Below, piece by piece: positions 43,401-51,412 of a stretch of DNA of 64,000 nt (the first letter of the stretch is position 1; each line of letters starts with the position of its first letter). The notes beneath the pieces are model-generated. The model did no database searches, was not told the origin of the DNA, and saw only the letters and a list, made by a program, of their open reading frames with translations. The DNA comes from Halobaculum sp. MBLA0143 (GTDB taxonomy: Archaea; Halobacteriota; Halobacteria; Halobacteriales; Haloferacaceae): NCBI RefSeq assembly GCF_041361465.1, contig NZ_JBGKAC010000001.1:434001-498000 (forward strand), read 5' to 3'. The position numbers and the translations under genes are program-made.

Positions 43401-45181
43401 GGAGACCCATCTTCGGTCTCGTCTGCCTCGACGTACACCTCGCGGCAGCGCTTACAGAACTGGATCTCCGGAAGCTCGCGGTTACACTCCGGACAACTGT
43501 CCTTCCGTGTTACTTGTTCGCAGTCCCGACACCAGTACACCTGTGCCGGCGGCTTCAGGAACGTGTGATACTTCTCCGTCACAATGCCGGCCAGCCGGCC
43601 GAACGCCATCACGGTCGACAACGCTCCAACGGGGTCGTCTGCCCCCTCGTCGACCGCTCGGCGCCGGAGTTCGTCGTACTCCAGAAACCCGACTTCGCCG
43701 GTCGTGCCTTCGTCGAACCACGCAGCGAATCTCGCCACCTCTGGGACGCGTTCTGTGACGAACGCCACCCAGCCGGAGTCCGTCCCGCTGGCTTCCAACA
43801 CGGCCTCGCTGAGCCGGTTACGCCCTCGGCGCGTCCGGACCACGTCCGCCGCGTCCTCGAACCCCGGCTCCGTCAGCAGCTCGTCGAGCGTCTCGTCGAC
43901 CGGATCACGCAGCCATGGCCCCGCCGCGGATCCGAGACTGAGCGTGTCGCCGGGGCTCAGGAGTCGAACCTCGCGGAGCGTCTCGATTGCTCCGTCGAGT
44001 TCGAACCGCTCGCGAGCGGTCTCGACGCTCACGTCGCCGGCCCGCGCCAGCGCGAGCACCTCCGTGATGTCGTCGACGCTGCAGTTGGCGAACCGACCGA
44101 AGTCCGGCTCGTCTGTTACTCCGAAAGAGCGCCCGGTGAAGGTCACAGCGTCGATGTCCTCTGGCTGTCCACCCGTGAGTCCCGCTGCGAGCTCTCGTGG
44201 GTTGTCGACGGTCGCTGACACCATCGTCACCTGTGGGTCACGGTCGGCGTAGAACTCCTTCAGTCGTCGAGCGAGCAACGAGATTGCTGCACCCTGAATT
44301 CCACTCCAGACGTGGGCCTCGTCGAACACGATGTGTTTCACCGGGTTCGCGCCCGGCTCGTGGCCGAGTATCGACCGCGTGTCCGGATTGTCGGAGACGA
44401 ACATGTAGTCTAACGCCTCCGGGTTCGTCAGGAGAATATCGACACCCTGTCTGATCGACTCTCGTGTCACTCGGAGCCACGGATACTGGTGGCTGTCCGT
44501 CCCGACACCGATGTCGTCGAAAATCTTCAGCTTCGTGTCCTCCTGGCGAGGGCACTCCAGCCCGCGAACGAACGAGCCGTTCTCGATCTCGTAGTCCCGG
44601 GTGCCGACTCGTTGCGGGGTGTCGGAGTCCCAGATTCCGACTGTGATCCGATCACCCGGGTCGCGGTAACGGTTGATCTGGTCGAGGTACGCGACGAACC
44701 GGTTGAGCTGGTCGACACCCAACGTCTTCATGGGGTACAAGATGATAGACTTCAGCCCCGGTTCGTCCGTCTCCAGACAGTGCTGGAGAATCGGGAGGAA
44801 GAACGACTCTGTCTTCCCGGTCGCGGTCGGTACCGCGAGAACATTGTCGTTGTCCGACCTCGCAATATTCTCCATCGTCTCTGCTTGGTGACGGTAGAAC
44901 TGTCCTTCCTCGCCACCGAACAGCTCCTGACGCACGGCGTCGACGACCGCCTCGTCGTACTCCAGTTCCGACAGCAGTTCACTGCCGGATCGGTCGTCGA
45001 ACGCTGGCGCCTCGACGTACTCCACGTACGGTCCCTTCTGTTCGATTAGCTCGTTCTCGACGAACTCTCGAGCGTTCTCGACATCCGGCACGTCGACCAG
45101 TTCCGTAACGTTCCGGTTCCACCAGGTGATCTCTGCGGCCCGGTCGACGGCGTTCCCGAGGGTCTCCTGTGGATCTGTCAT
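40415..45181 (-). CDS. Giant DEAH-box helicase with C-terminal DUF1998/MZB zinc domain
   Basis: 1588 residues. SF2 helicase: Walker A PTATGKTE (Lys 123), DEAH at 287-290, VSATVDN (motif III), TPTMELGVDIG and QRSGRTGRSRG (motifs V, VI). Between the lobes lies a zinc-rich insert: CRDCEQ...CPEC, FCKRCREVY, TCPGCGR and, further on, CPDC...CPDCGS. At the C-terminus CDCTDYCDEC (Cys 1539, 1541, 1545, 1548) is the four-cysteine site seen in DUF1998/MZB helicases such as MrfA/Hrq1. ATG at 45181 (MTDPQETLGNAV). It follows the TGT-ArcS fusion gene by 144 bases and is coupled to the next gene by ATGA. Predicted DNA translocase of the island's restriction or modification arm. Confidence 0.8.
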   Translation of the reverse strand: MTDPQETLGNAVDRAAEITWWNRNVTELVDVPDVENAREFVENELIEQKGPYVEYVEAPAFDDRSGSELLSELEYDEAVVDAVRQELFGGEEGQFYRHQAETMENIARSDNDNVLAVPTATGKTESFFLPILQHCLETDEPGLKSIILYPMKTLGVDQLNRFVAYLDQINRYRDPGDRITVGIWDSDTPQRVGTRDYEIENGSFVRGLECPRQEDTKLKIFDDIGVGTDSHQYPWLRVTRESIRQGVDILLTNPEALDYMFVSDNPDTRSILGHEPGANPVKHIVFDEAHVWSGIQGAAISLLARRLKEFYADRDPQVTMVSATVDNPRELAAGLTGGQPEDIDAVTFTGRSFGVTDEPDFGRFANCSVDDITEVLALARAGDVSVETARERFELDGAIETLREVRLLSPGDTLSLGSAAGPWLRDPVDETLDELLTEPGFEDAADVVRTRRGRNRLSEAVLEASGTDSGWVAFVTERVPEVARFAAWFDEGTTGEVGFLEYDELRRRAVDEGADDPVGALSTVMAFGRLAGIVTEKYHTFLKPPAQVYWCRDCEQVTRKDSCPECNRELPEIQFCKRCREVYVEADETEDGSPGRRSEASFRPVTGWVETGTCPGCGRTPNLTDVTVPTPTLFSYMLTQMSRDTPSEKTLVFSDSRATAESVADQIIETEYGLMAETLYVRELLANEGRLDNYDAYSAVADRLREEYWEPLMQTEMDENGEAFKFLVAYRDRIEEQASLYNCEHLLESALVTAVPVFDTDDPVDLLVRHRLYTLFVLDPNTGFTMNKVSFDGLTRPKLLDRLESRVGFDREQIGAVLDDALQAFLDAGILVEASHNDVRERVTKGNVADEKKAEVREYLEDAKESLAERGVVDNPESGLLTRTTRKDDSDLRLVRTAGVCPDCYDAVPAFDDGTTVERCPDCGSSLVVAERFSEGDDGLVADPGYVELSSEWSYALDHWAHDVTTPIRGGDEPEFITVGIHKGDTPHAVRGAIEEGFRREDPEVNVVSATPTMELGVDIGTLETVGQVGIPPTLTNYVQRSGRTGRSRGSSSLVVTAIRGNHPVDGHYYSDLDEFFETMEPVSVPDPFEYEELLAGHVVTEVFGYLARNPHEENVFQKMYQIEETNKSTEAFVEEVRKRMDVLRQFTLDERATALRRHLKNVFGEAGVEVFERVFDGDGALSLTHRVDNTYSKLVTGGGGAGEDVIQKNRRLDQWLRQLGFLANYRSFGGSFPVTFSGRREEVSFEGSGRLHDMFPGEGNGLGGAVTLHGNTYLVDDVRGTTEPLVSVKLCTNDDCGRPFHSYEPDVDLCPHCETELAETTVHGIDSVECELARGGQRNYSTRGITTTYVDTDTSADEETAEATMFGLDCTVTYGLRNVTDFVYAFERYHSSSPDKELLPSEALIEQDSSGSTTDATSWREQMADAEQETYRPVGQQYGTRGVTLEFDETELRSRVAAVGHDTASWAQALTSLEQALRRSVSVVTDSDLDDFRIVSRTSGGRVLVHVVDARQGGNGVARQVRDQLNRIERNATQVADCDCTDYCDECLLLERTPAHYLENDLLHRHTLQAVFGQRGETASVGAEGTV

Positions 45182-45325
45182 TCTCGTTCGAGTCGCGGCG
45201 CCCAACCGCGGGCACCGTCGTCTGTGATCCTCGTTAGTTCTCGGCACGTAAGAAACCCACCGGACGACGAACACTCTCGGACGACCTCCGTGTCTGACAG
45301 TCCGACGCCTATCGACGACACTCGG

Positions 45326-47311
45326 TCACGCCTGCTCGTCGAGGTACGCCCGGAGCTGCTCGATGTTCGAGTTCCGGAAGTACTCCGACAGCTGGAGTGC
45401 CTCCGGCTCACGGGGGAACACCTCGCCACGCCCGTGGCTCTCGAACGCGTCGACGACGACTTGGCGGTACGTCTTGCTCGTCACGTACGCGAGAATCTGG
45501 TCGTAGGCGCTCCCGTGTTCCTGCAAGAACTCCACGAGTCGGTCGGTCACCCGTCGAATCTGTCGTTCGTCCTCCTTCGCCAGGACGTACTCGTAGCTCA
45601 ACACTGACTCCTCTTCCTCGTACTCCTCGGGCACGGGACCGTACATCCCCGAGACGGACACTTTGTGCACTCGGTCGGTCCGGTCACCGAGCTTGTCCCA
45701 CAACACCCGGTGAGTCCGAGACTCCGAGTACGGTTTCGCCTGACTGCACGGGAGGATCAACAACACGTCTTCGTCCGGAGGGGTGAACGACTGTCGTCGG
45801 AGGTCGAAGCTCTCTGGACCGTACTTCAGTGATACGCTCCGCGCCTCGTCGGTCTCCTCGATTCCACCGCTCCACCGTGAGAGCTTCGTCTGATCGCTCG
45901 TGATCGCCGGACCAGGGAGGTGGTCGTGAGCCCCACGCTCTCGTACCGCCGCCCGAAGGTGTTTGTCACGCCGCTGTGCGTACCGAAGCCCCTTCGCAAT
46001 CTCTTCGTGATCACGGGCGAAGTCGATCAGGTACGACAGCAGTTCTCCTTCACGGATGCGTTCGCGGACTCGCGCCATCTCGTCGTTGTACACCTCGAAG
46101 TTGTGACGCGCCAGCAGCGCGTAGTAGTAGCTCTTCAGCTTCTCGTCCGACTCGTCGCTCCGCCGTCGTTGCATCTCCTCGTAGCCGTAGTCGTCGTTGA
46201 TGCCCTCGACGAGGTCCTGGTAGTCGAATCCATCTGAACCGTACAGCGGGCTGTGATCCATCTCTCCCGGGAAGGATCCGTCCTCTCCGACGACTGCTTC
46301 GAGATCGTCGAGCGTGTACCGCTCCCATGTCTCCGGGTGGATGAACTTCCGGTACTGTGCGGCCTGGACGTGTGTCGAACAGTCGAAGGAGTCGACACCC
46401 AGTAGTGACAGCAGCGAGACCTGCTTACCCCCGATTCCAAACACATGGAGGCCGATTTCGTCTCGCCGACCGTTCGGAATCGCGTCTTTGGCCCCCTGGA
46501 CGATGTCGACGAGCACCTCCGTGCTACTCCGGAGTGGGACCAGAGAGCCGACCGCGAACCCTTCGAACGACCGCGAGACGGACTCCTCTTCGATTCGTTC
46601 GAGGAAGTTCCCGACGTACCAGTTGATAGTCTCGTAGTCGTGACCGTGGAGTGCGACGTAGACGCCCGGATCCTCACCTGCGTCGATTCGCTGTTGCAGC
46701 CGCTCGGCCGCGCGGTCGTTCTTGTCGAACGCCTCGGCGAGCCGTTCCGGTTGCTCCAGTAGCTCCAGGCACTCGACAGCACTCTCGATGCTGTCCCGCA
46801 TCCTCTCGACCTGCTCGGCGTCGTTGAGCTTCGGCGGGATGGGGTAGTCCAGTGTCGCCAGCAGGTCGCCGCCGAAGTCGACCTGTAGTCCGAGGATGCT
46901 CTGCGGGTCCGTGTACAGCCCCCACTCGTTCTCGACTCCTCCCTCGGACGGCGCCTCACCGAACGTGTCGGAGTTCATCAGCTTGAATCCGCCAGAGTCG
47001 ACGAACACCGGCACATCGAGCTCCTCGAACCGCTCGTGGAACGACTGTTCTCGCCACCACTCCAGGTTCTCCGGTGTGACACCGTACTCGGTGAAGCTCA
47101 TCGCCTGGAACATCACTCCTTGGAGCCGATTACTGGTCAGCAGCTCGTCACGGATACGGCTCCAGATTCCACCGGACTTCTTCGTGGTCCCCCCAATAAG
47201 ATTGATAACTGGAAACAGCGCAGGCGTCTCTACTGGGCCATGGGGGATGTCGAGTTCTCCCGTTCGGCCGAAGGCGTCGTCGTCGTCGACAACCGATCGA
47301 AAGGACGGCAT
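45326..47311 (-). CDS. TGT/DpdA-like transglycosylase fused to an ArcS-type (archaeosine synthase) domain
   Basis: 661 residues. The N-terminal domain (about 1-400) is a TGT fold: VFVDSGGFKLM (Asp 105), YVALHGHDYETI, FAVGSLVPLR and LGVDSFDCSTH with Asp 310 in the nucleophile position. The CxCxxC of the TGT zinc site is absent, although an equivalent His (ARHNFEVY) remains. The C-terminal domain (about 500-640) contains LPCSQAKPYSESRTH (residues 520-534), an exact match to the ArcS signature PC-x3-KPY-x2-S-x2-H, followed by VSVSGMYGPVPEEYE and YVTSKTYRQVV. ArcS converts preQ0 in tRNA on the way to archaeosine. In this context the protein is predicted to install and convert a 7-deazaguanine in DNA. 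TATA CCTTTTTCACC lies 30-40 bases upstream. Confidence 0.8.
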   Translation of the reverse strand: MPSFRSVVDDDDAFGRTGELDIPHGPVETPALFPVINLIGGTTKKSGGIWSRIRDELLTSNRLQGVMFQAMSFTEYGVTPENLEWWREQSFHERFEELDVPVFVDSGGFKLMNSDTFGEAPSEGGVENEWGLYTDPQSILGLQVDFGGDLLATLDYPIPPKLNDAEQVERMRDSIESAVECLELLEQPERLAEAFDKNDRAAERLQQRIDAGEDPGVYVALHGHDYETINWYVGNFLERIEEESVSRSFEGFAVGSLVPLRSSTEVLVDIVQGAKDAIPNGRRDEIGLHVFGIGGKQVSLLSLLGVDSFDCSTHVQAAQYRKFIHPETWERYTLDDLEAVVGEDGSFPGEMDHSPLYGSDGFDYQDLVEGINDDYGYEEMQRRRSDESDEKLKSYYYALLARHNFEVYNDEMARVRERIREGELLSYLIDFARDHEEIAKGLRYAQRRDKHLRAAVRERGAHDHLPGPAITSDQTKLSRWSGGIEETDEARSVSLKYGPESFDLRRQSFTPPDEDVLLILPCSQAKPYSESRTHRVLWDKLGDRTDRVHKVSVSGMYGPVPEEYEEEESVLSYEYVLAKEDERQIRRVTDRLVEFLQEHGSAYDQILAYVTSKTYRQVVVDAFESHGRGEVFPREPEALQLSEYFRNSNIEQLRAYLDEQA

Positions 47312-47493
47312 CGAGTTTACTCACGTCTCTCGGAGTTAGGGTGAAAAAGGCGTTTGGATCTGATGTGTCGATGTCCCCTTCACTGTCTGGCTTCAGGTAC
47401 TCCACTCGTCGGAGTACCACAGCGGCGAGGCGTGGGACTCGCCTGTAGTACAGGCGAAATCTGCAGCTGTTCAGCCGTCCGACCGCCGCGGGC

Positions 47494-48111
47494 GTGATGT
47501 GCCGCCGCGACCCACCGTGTCGGCGAGGTGGACGAGCCGTTCGAGCGGCGTCGTCGGCGCTGGACCTCGTCGAGCGCCGCGGTGACGGGCTCCGACTCCG
47601 CCCGCTCGGTGCCGAGGTCGCCCGGGTCACTCGCCGCGTCGAGGGCGGGGTGAGACAGGCACTCGACCGGATCGACGACTGGAGCAGGTCGCGTCGGCGG
47701 TTCTGTGATCTCGCGCCGCGCTGGGGAGACTTGACCCGACGTGTGTTGTACCGGTACCCGGCGACGGAGACACTCGTGACCGAACTCCAACGGCTCGCGG
47801 ACGACGGTGTCGCGTCGCCGACAGTCGTCGACGTCGTGCGTCGACTCCACGAGCTCCGCCCGGCGTTCGCCGTCGAGTTGTTCGTCCGGGGCAGTGACGC
47901 CGCCCGTCGGCGCGTCCTCGACGACGGCGGCGGTCTCCGCGAGGCCGCGCTGACGGAGTCGAGCGTCTATCACTCCCCGACGCTGTTCCAGTACAAGACG
48001 ATGCTGTACCACGCCGGCCTGCTCGCGGAGCGGGGAACGGAGCCGTCGGAGCTGGACGACCCGACGGCGACGAACTGGGGCTTGTGTGAGCCGTTGTCAC
48101 GTGCGGGGTGA
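47494..48111 (+). pseudogene. Probable 5'-truncated winged-helix protein at the island's right edge
   Basis: The frame gives 205 residues from a GTG at 47494, but the first 30 are Arg/Cys-rich and not protein-like. From about residue 22, ALDLVERRGDGLRLRPLGAEVARV looks like the second half of a winged-helix domain, then a well-formed C-terminal domain (PRWGDLTRRVLYRYPATE, YHSPTLFQYKTMLYHAGLLAERG) with haloarchaeal codon use. An in-frame stop lies at 47446, so the missing N-terminus was probably lost at the island insertion. It may still be expressed. Family not named. Confidence 0.5.
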
Positions 48112-48333
48112 CTGTCTGACGAGTCGTCTGTACGAGTGTAACGACCCGCGTTCTGTGCAGGTGAGTGATTCGTCGGTCACACGGGAGCGGGTGAGGACCG
48201 AGGTCGAAAGTCACTCGCCGAAGACGACCGATTGCACAGCCCAGGAGTCCGAGTCCGAACGTGACACGACAGCAGAACACTTCTCTTTTCGGCAGCTTGG
48301 CCCAGCCCGACCACCACCAGTAACTTCACCCTC

Positions 48334-49257
48334 GTGGCCACACCGACAGACGTGTCGCGTTCACCGCTGTCGGAGTCGCTCACCGTCGACGAGACCCTGA
48401 CCCAGGCGGAAGTCGAGTACCGGTTCGACACCAACTTCGGCTACCAGTTCAACGGGATCACATACCGCAACCCCGACGCGGGGCGGTACGTGATCCTCCT
48501 GGCGAACGAGGGTGCCGTCTACGACGACCGCCTCGGCGGCGGCGAGACGTTCACCTACGTCGGCGAGGGGGTGCCGGAGAAGGGGGATCAGGAGGAGACG
48601 CACCGGAACCGGGCGTTGTTGGACGCCGTCGACGAGGCGTTTCCGATCTACCTCTTCACGAGCACGGACGGCGAGGATCGGTACCGCTACGAGGGGCTCG
48701 TCGAGGTGACGGACGCGGCGTACGTCGACGACGGTGACCGGATGGTGTACCGCTTCCAGATGCGTCGTCTCGGCGTCGCGTCGTGGAGTGAGTACACCGA
48801 CGGGGTGACCGAGATCGAACGGCAGTCGAGGGAGCCGCCGACACTGAACGCGGACCGAGAGACGAGTCGGGGGGAGCGAGTCACGCGCAGCGCCGCGTTC
48901 GCGCGGCGCGTGAAGGAGCTGTACGACGACCGTTGTGTCGCCTGCGGCGCGCGACGACGTTCGCCCGAGGGCACACCGGAGGTCGAGGCCGCACACGTCT
49001 ACCCCGTCGCGGAGGGCGGGCCGGACGACCTCCGGAACGGGATCGCGCTGTGTCGCACCCACCACTGGGCGTTCGACCACGGGTGGTTCGCGGTCGACGA
49101 CGACCGACGGATGCTCGTCCGCGAGACGGATCGAGAGCCGCCCGCGACGGTCGCCCGCCTGGCCGGCGACAGGCTCCGCGAACCGTCGGATCCGGCGTTC
49201 GCGCCACACCCCGACTACCTCGCCGCACACCGAGCGTATCGGGGGTTCGAGCGCTGA
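48334..49257 (+). CDS. SRA/YDG-like domain plus HNH endonuclease (modification-dependent, McrA-like)
   Basis: 307 residues. The N-terminal two-thirds match the SRA/YDG base-flipping fold: AVYDDRLGGGETFTYVGEG, GDQEETHRNRALLDA, YRYEGLVEVTDAAYVDDGDRMVYRFQMRRL. The C-terminal part is an HNH nuclease: CVACGARR (zinc Cys pair), EAAHVYPVAEGGPDDLRNGIALCRTHHWAFD (His, Asn, His). Such SRA-HNH proteins are type IV-like enzymes that cut DNA carrying modified bases. GTG at 48334 is the chosen start; there is no ATG nearby. It lies directly right of the modification island and may be a companion or an independent defence gene. Confidence 0.8.
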   Translation: MATPTDVSRSPLSESLTVDETLTQAEVEYRFDTNFGYQFNGITYRNPDAGRYVILLANEGAVYDDRLGGGETFTYVGEGVPEKGDQEETHRNRALLDAVDEAFPIYLFTSTDGEDRYRYEGLVEVTDAAYVDDGDRMVYRFQMRRLGVASWSEYTDGVTEIERQSREPPTLNADRETSRGERVTRSAAFARRVKELYDDRCVACGARRRSPEGTPEVEAAHVYPVAEGGPDDLRNGIALCRTHHWAFDHGWFAVDDDRRMLVRETDREPPATVARLAGDRLREPSDPAFAPHPDYLAAHRAYRGFER

Positions 49258-49353
49258 GTCGGGTCGAGCGATCACGGGGCGTTCACTCGCCGGACGGCAA
49301 CACGCCCGCCGCTCTAGACGAAGTTCCACGCCCGTAGCGGACCTCACACCCAG

Positions 49354-50094
49354 CTACGACCCACCACCGTCGCCGGCCGCGCCCCCCGACGACACGCCCG
49401 GACCGGGACCAGACACACGCTCCGGCTCGCCCGCGTCGAACTCCGAACGCAGCGCTTCCAGGTCGTCGATGGCCCCCTCCAGCGCCTCGCGGGCGGTCGC
49501 CTCGTCGTAGAAGTTCGCCAGCGAGTGGAGACGGTTCTCGACGGCCTTCTGGCAGGCGTCGATCTCGTCGTACCAGTCGTGGCCGTTCTGTTTCATCAGG
49601 TAGTGGATCGACACCCAGTCGCCGACGCCGGCCGGGTTCTCCTCGCTCGGCTCGGCGACGGCCGGGAGGTCCTCCTCGAACTCCTCCAACAGGTGGACGG
49701 TCGTCCGGGCGATCAGGGGGCGCAGCCGGAAGCTGCGGTCGCCGCCCACCGGGCCGAAGTTGTCGAGCATCTTCTCGCGGGCGCTGTCGTACGGACTGTC
49801 CGCGTCCGCCCACGGTGTCACCTCGACCGTGTCGAGCAGTCCCTCCTCTCGCAGTCGCTCCCAGCGGTCGCGTTCCGCCTCGACGACCGGCGCCGGGTCC
49901 TCCCCGGTCACGACCAACACGACCCCGCCGCCGTCGACGGTCTCTCCCTCGGCGAGTTCGACCGGCGGCTCGTGTCGGGCCACGTCGCCGAACCGCCAGA
50001 AGTACGCCGAGCCGACGGCCGAGTGGGCGTCGAACCGGTCCCACGCCGCCGTCAGGTACTGTCGGAGGAACGCTCGTTCTCGATTCAGTCGCAT
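49354..50094 (-). CDS. Conserved-looking acidic protein, function unknown
   Basis: 246 residues from ATG at 50094 (MRLNRERAFLRQYLTAAW). Mostly helical and acidic, with aromatic-rich segments (FDAHSAVGSAYFWRFGDVA, WVSIHYLMKQNGHDWYDEIDACQKAVENRLHSLANFYDEATA) and a disordered Gly/Ser tail. GC and codon use are those of the core genome. The frame extends upstream to 50205, but those codons (Cys/Arg/Gln-rich) are not supported. No family is recognised; adjacency to an HTH regulator is not informative. Confidence 0.65.
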   Translation of the reverse strand: MRLNRERAFLRQYLTAAWDRFDAHSAVGSAYFWRFGDVARHEPPVELAEGETVDGGGVVLVVTGEDPAPVVEAERDRWERLREEGLLDTVEVTPWADADSPYDSAREKMLDNFGPVGGDRSFRLRPLIARTTVHLLEEFEEDLPAVAEPSEENPAGVGDWVSIHYLMKQNGHDWYDEIDACQKAVENRLHSLANFYDEATAREALEGAIDDLEALRSEFDAGEPERVSGPGPGVSSGGAAGDGGGS

Positions 50095-50262
50095 CCGAAA
50101 CGTCACCTGGACGCTCTGCACGCTACACACCCCGGCCGCCGGAGTGAAAACTGCTCGTAGAAACGAGTTTCTAAAAGTCTGCTGACACGTCTGGCGACAG
50201 TTCACCGGAGCACTCGACGCGGTCGGCGACGGTGTCGGGGGCGGCGCCGAGAGTCGCCGGCG

Positions 50263-50616
50263 TCAGGCGTGCTCGGCGAGGTGGACGTGGACCAGTCGGT
50301 CGCAGTCCGTCTCGCCACACACCGGACAGGCGCCGTCGTCGGTCGGCTCGGTCTCGACGCGCACGCCGCCCTTGCCGGCGACGACGAGCCCTTCGCCACG
50401 GTAAGTGAGGGTGTACCCCTCCTCCGTCCGGCGGACGAAGTGTTCCCGGAGTTCGCCGAGGTGGTAGTTGAACCGTCCGGGGTCGGCGACGTCGACGCGC
50501 GACTTCAGCTCGGTGAACGTCAGCGGGGCGTCGGCGTCCGCGAGTGCCCGGAGCACCTCCACCCGGGCCTCGTGAGTGAGCGCCGATAACGCCCCCGTGA
50601 ACTCCTGGTCGACCAC
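50263..50616 (-). CDS. ArsR-like winged-helix regulator with C-terminal zinc knuckle
   Basis: 117 residues from GTG at 50616. Winged helix: GALSALTHEARVEVLRALADADAPLTFTELKSRVDVADPGRFNYHLGELREHFVRRTEEGYTLTYRG, i.e. four helices and a wing, the layout of haloarchaeal ArsR/DUF7347-type regulators. The C-terminal CPVCGETDCDRLVHVHL offers Cys, Cys, Cys and His ligands for zinc. The TG-rich sequence right upstream (GGTAGTGTAG) may be its promoter. Targets unknown; possibly autoregulated. Confidence 0.7.
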   Translation of the reverse strand: MVDQEFTGALSALTHEARVEVLRALADADAPLTFTELKSRVDVADPGRFNYHLGELREHFVRRTEEGYTLTYRGEGLVVAGKGGVRVETEPTDDGACPVCGETDCDRLVHVHLAEHA

Positions 50617-51097
50617 GACTACACTACCGCCACGCACCGTGGTGTAGTTTGTGGGCCGTCGGTACACGCACCACGCGAGGGAAGAACAGGAACCGTGTCA
50701 CGGACGGTCGCCGTCCGCGGTGGGCGCTCTGTTCGCGCCCGTCGGCGTCACCTGGGCGGCCGTCGAATCACTGGCGGCACGACCGTCACCCGGACCGTCT
50801 CCCAGCGGGCTCCGCGGCGAGGCACTGCGGGTAGACGCGCCGCTGTCAGTGTTCGCGGGCGGCGTCGGCAGCGTCGCCGGCGGGCTTGTACTCGTCGACG
50901 CTGTACTCGTCGCGGCGCTGCGCGGGATCTCGGCGAAGACGCGAATGACGACGGAGGGGGCAGATGTCGGGCAGGAACAGTAGACCGACGACCACCGTGA
51001 TCGGTGATCCTGATCTACGAGTACAGCATCACAGTGACACTACCGACAGACGCGGACGACAACCCGTCGGCAACGGGGAGGTAGTCGCCAACCCAGA
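50617..51097. other. Intergenic region without a convincing gene
   Basis: About 480 bases. Plus-strand frames of up to 110 codons exist (50651-50983), one with a hydrophobic stretch near its C-terminus, but they start inside the promoter of the regulator, use unusual residues (HHAREEQEPCHGR) and lack promoter support. From 51000 rightwards GC falls, marking the start of a compositionally different patch. Confidence 0.35.
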
Positions 51098-51334
51098 TCA
51101 CAGAGACCCGAGGAGTTCGTATACGAAGTCTGAGCCCGTCGCCAGCGAGAGAAACAACACAGTGAAGATTATGGCGAGACTCAAGCTGAACGTCAGCAAC
51201 AGGCCAACCGGCCCAACCTCAAGTGCGATGAGCGGAAACGTAGCTGCTCCCAGAAGTACGACAGCGGCCAACGTGTTAGCGTACCAATCGACTGCCGACC
51301 GCCTGAGCCCAGACGCGTTTCCACTTCGATTCAT
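51098..51334 (-). CDS. Small two-helix membrane protein in a low-GC patch
   Basis: 78 residues: Arg/Asn-rich start (MNRSGNASGLRRSAVDWYA), then two hydrophobic helices (about 20-42 and 46-66) and a short acidic end. Lower GC and more A/T-ending codons than neighbours suggest recent acquisition together with 51413-52081. AT-rich sequence upstream (around 51335-51360) can hold its promoter. No function assigned. Confidence 0.5.
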   Translation of the reverse strand: MNRSGNASGLRRSAVDWYANTLAAVVLLGAATFPLIALEVGPVGLLLTFSLSLAIIFTVLFLSLATGSDFVYELLGSL

Positions 51335-51412
51335 GCTTATTGTACTTGATAGCGCTACCGAAGTCGCCCTATACGTTCTAGAGTAGGATCTAATGGATAA
51401 AGAATCTTTTGT

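Noticed and set aside
50651-50983. 110-codon plus-strand ORF right of the ArsR-like gene
   Set aside because: Starts within the regulator's promoter, unusual N-terminal composition, no ribosome-binding site or TATA element, no family features.
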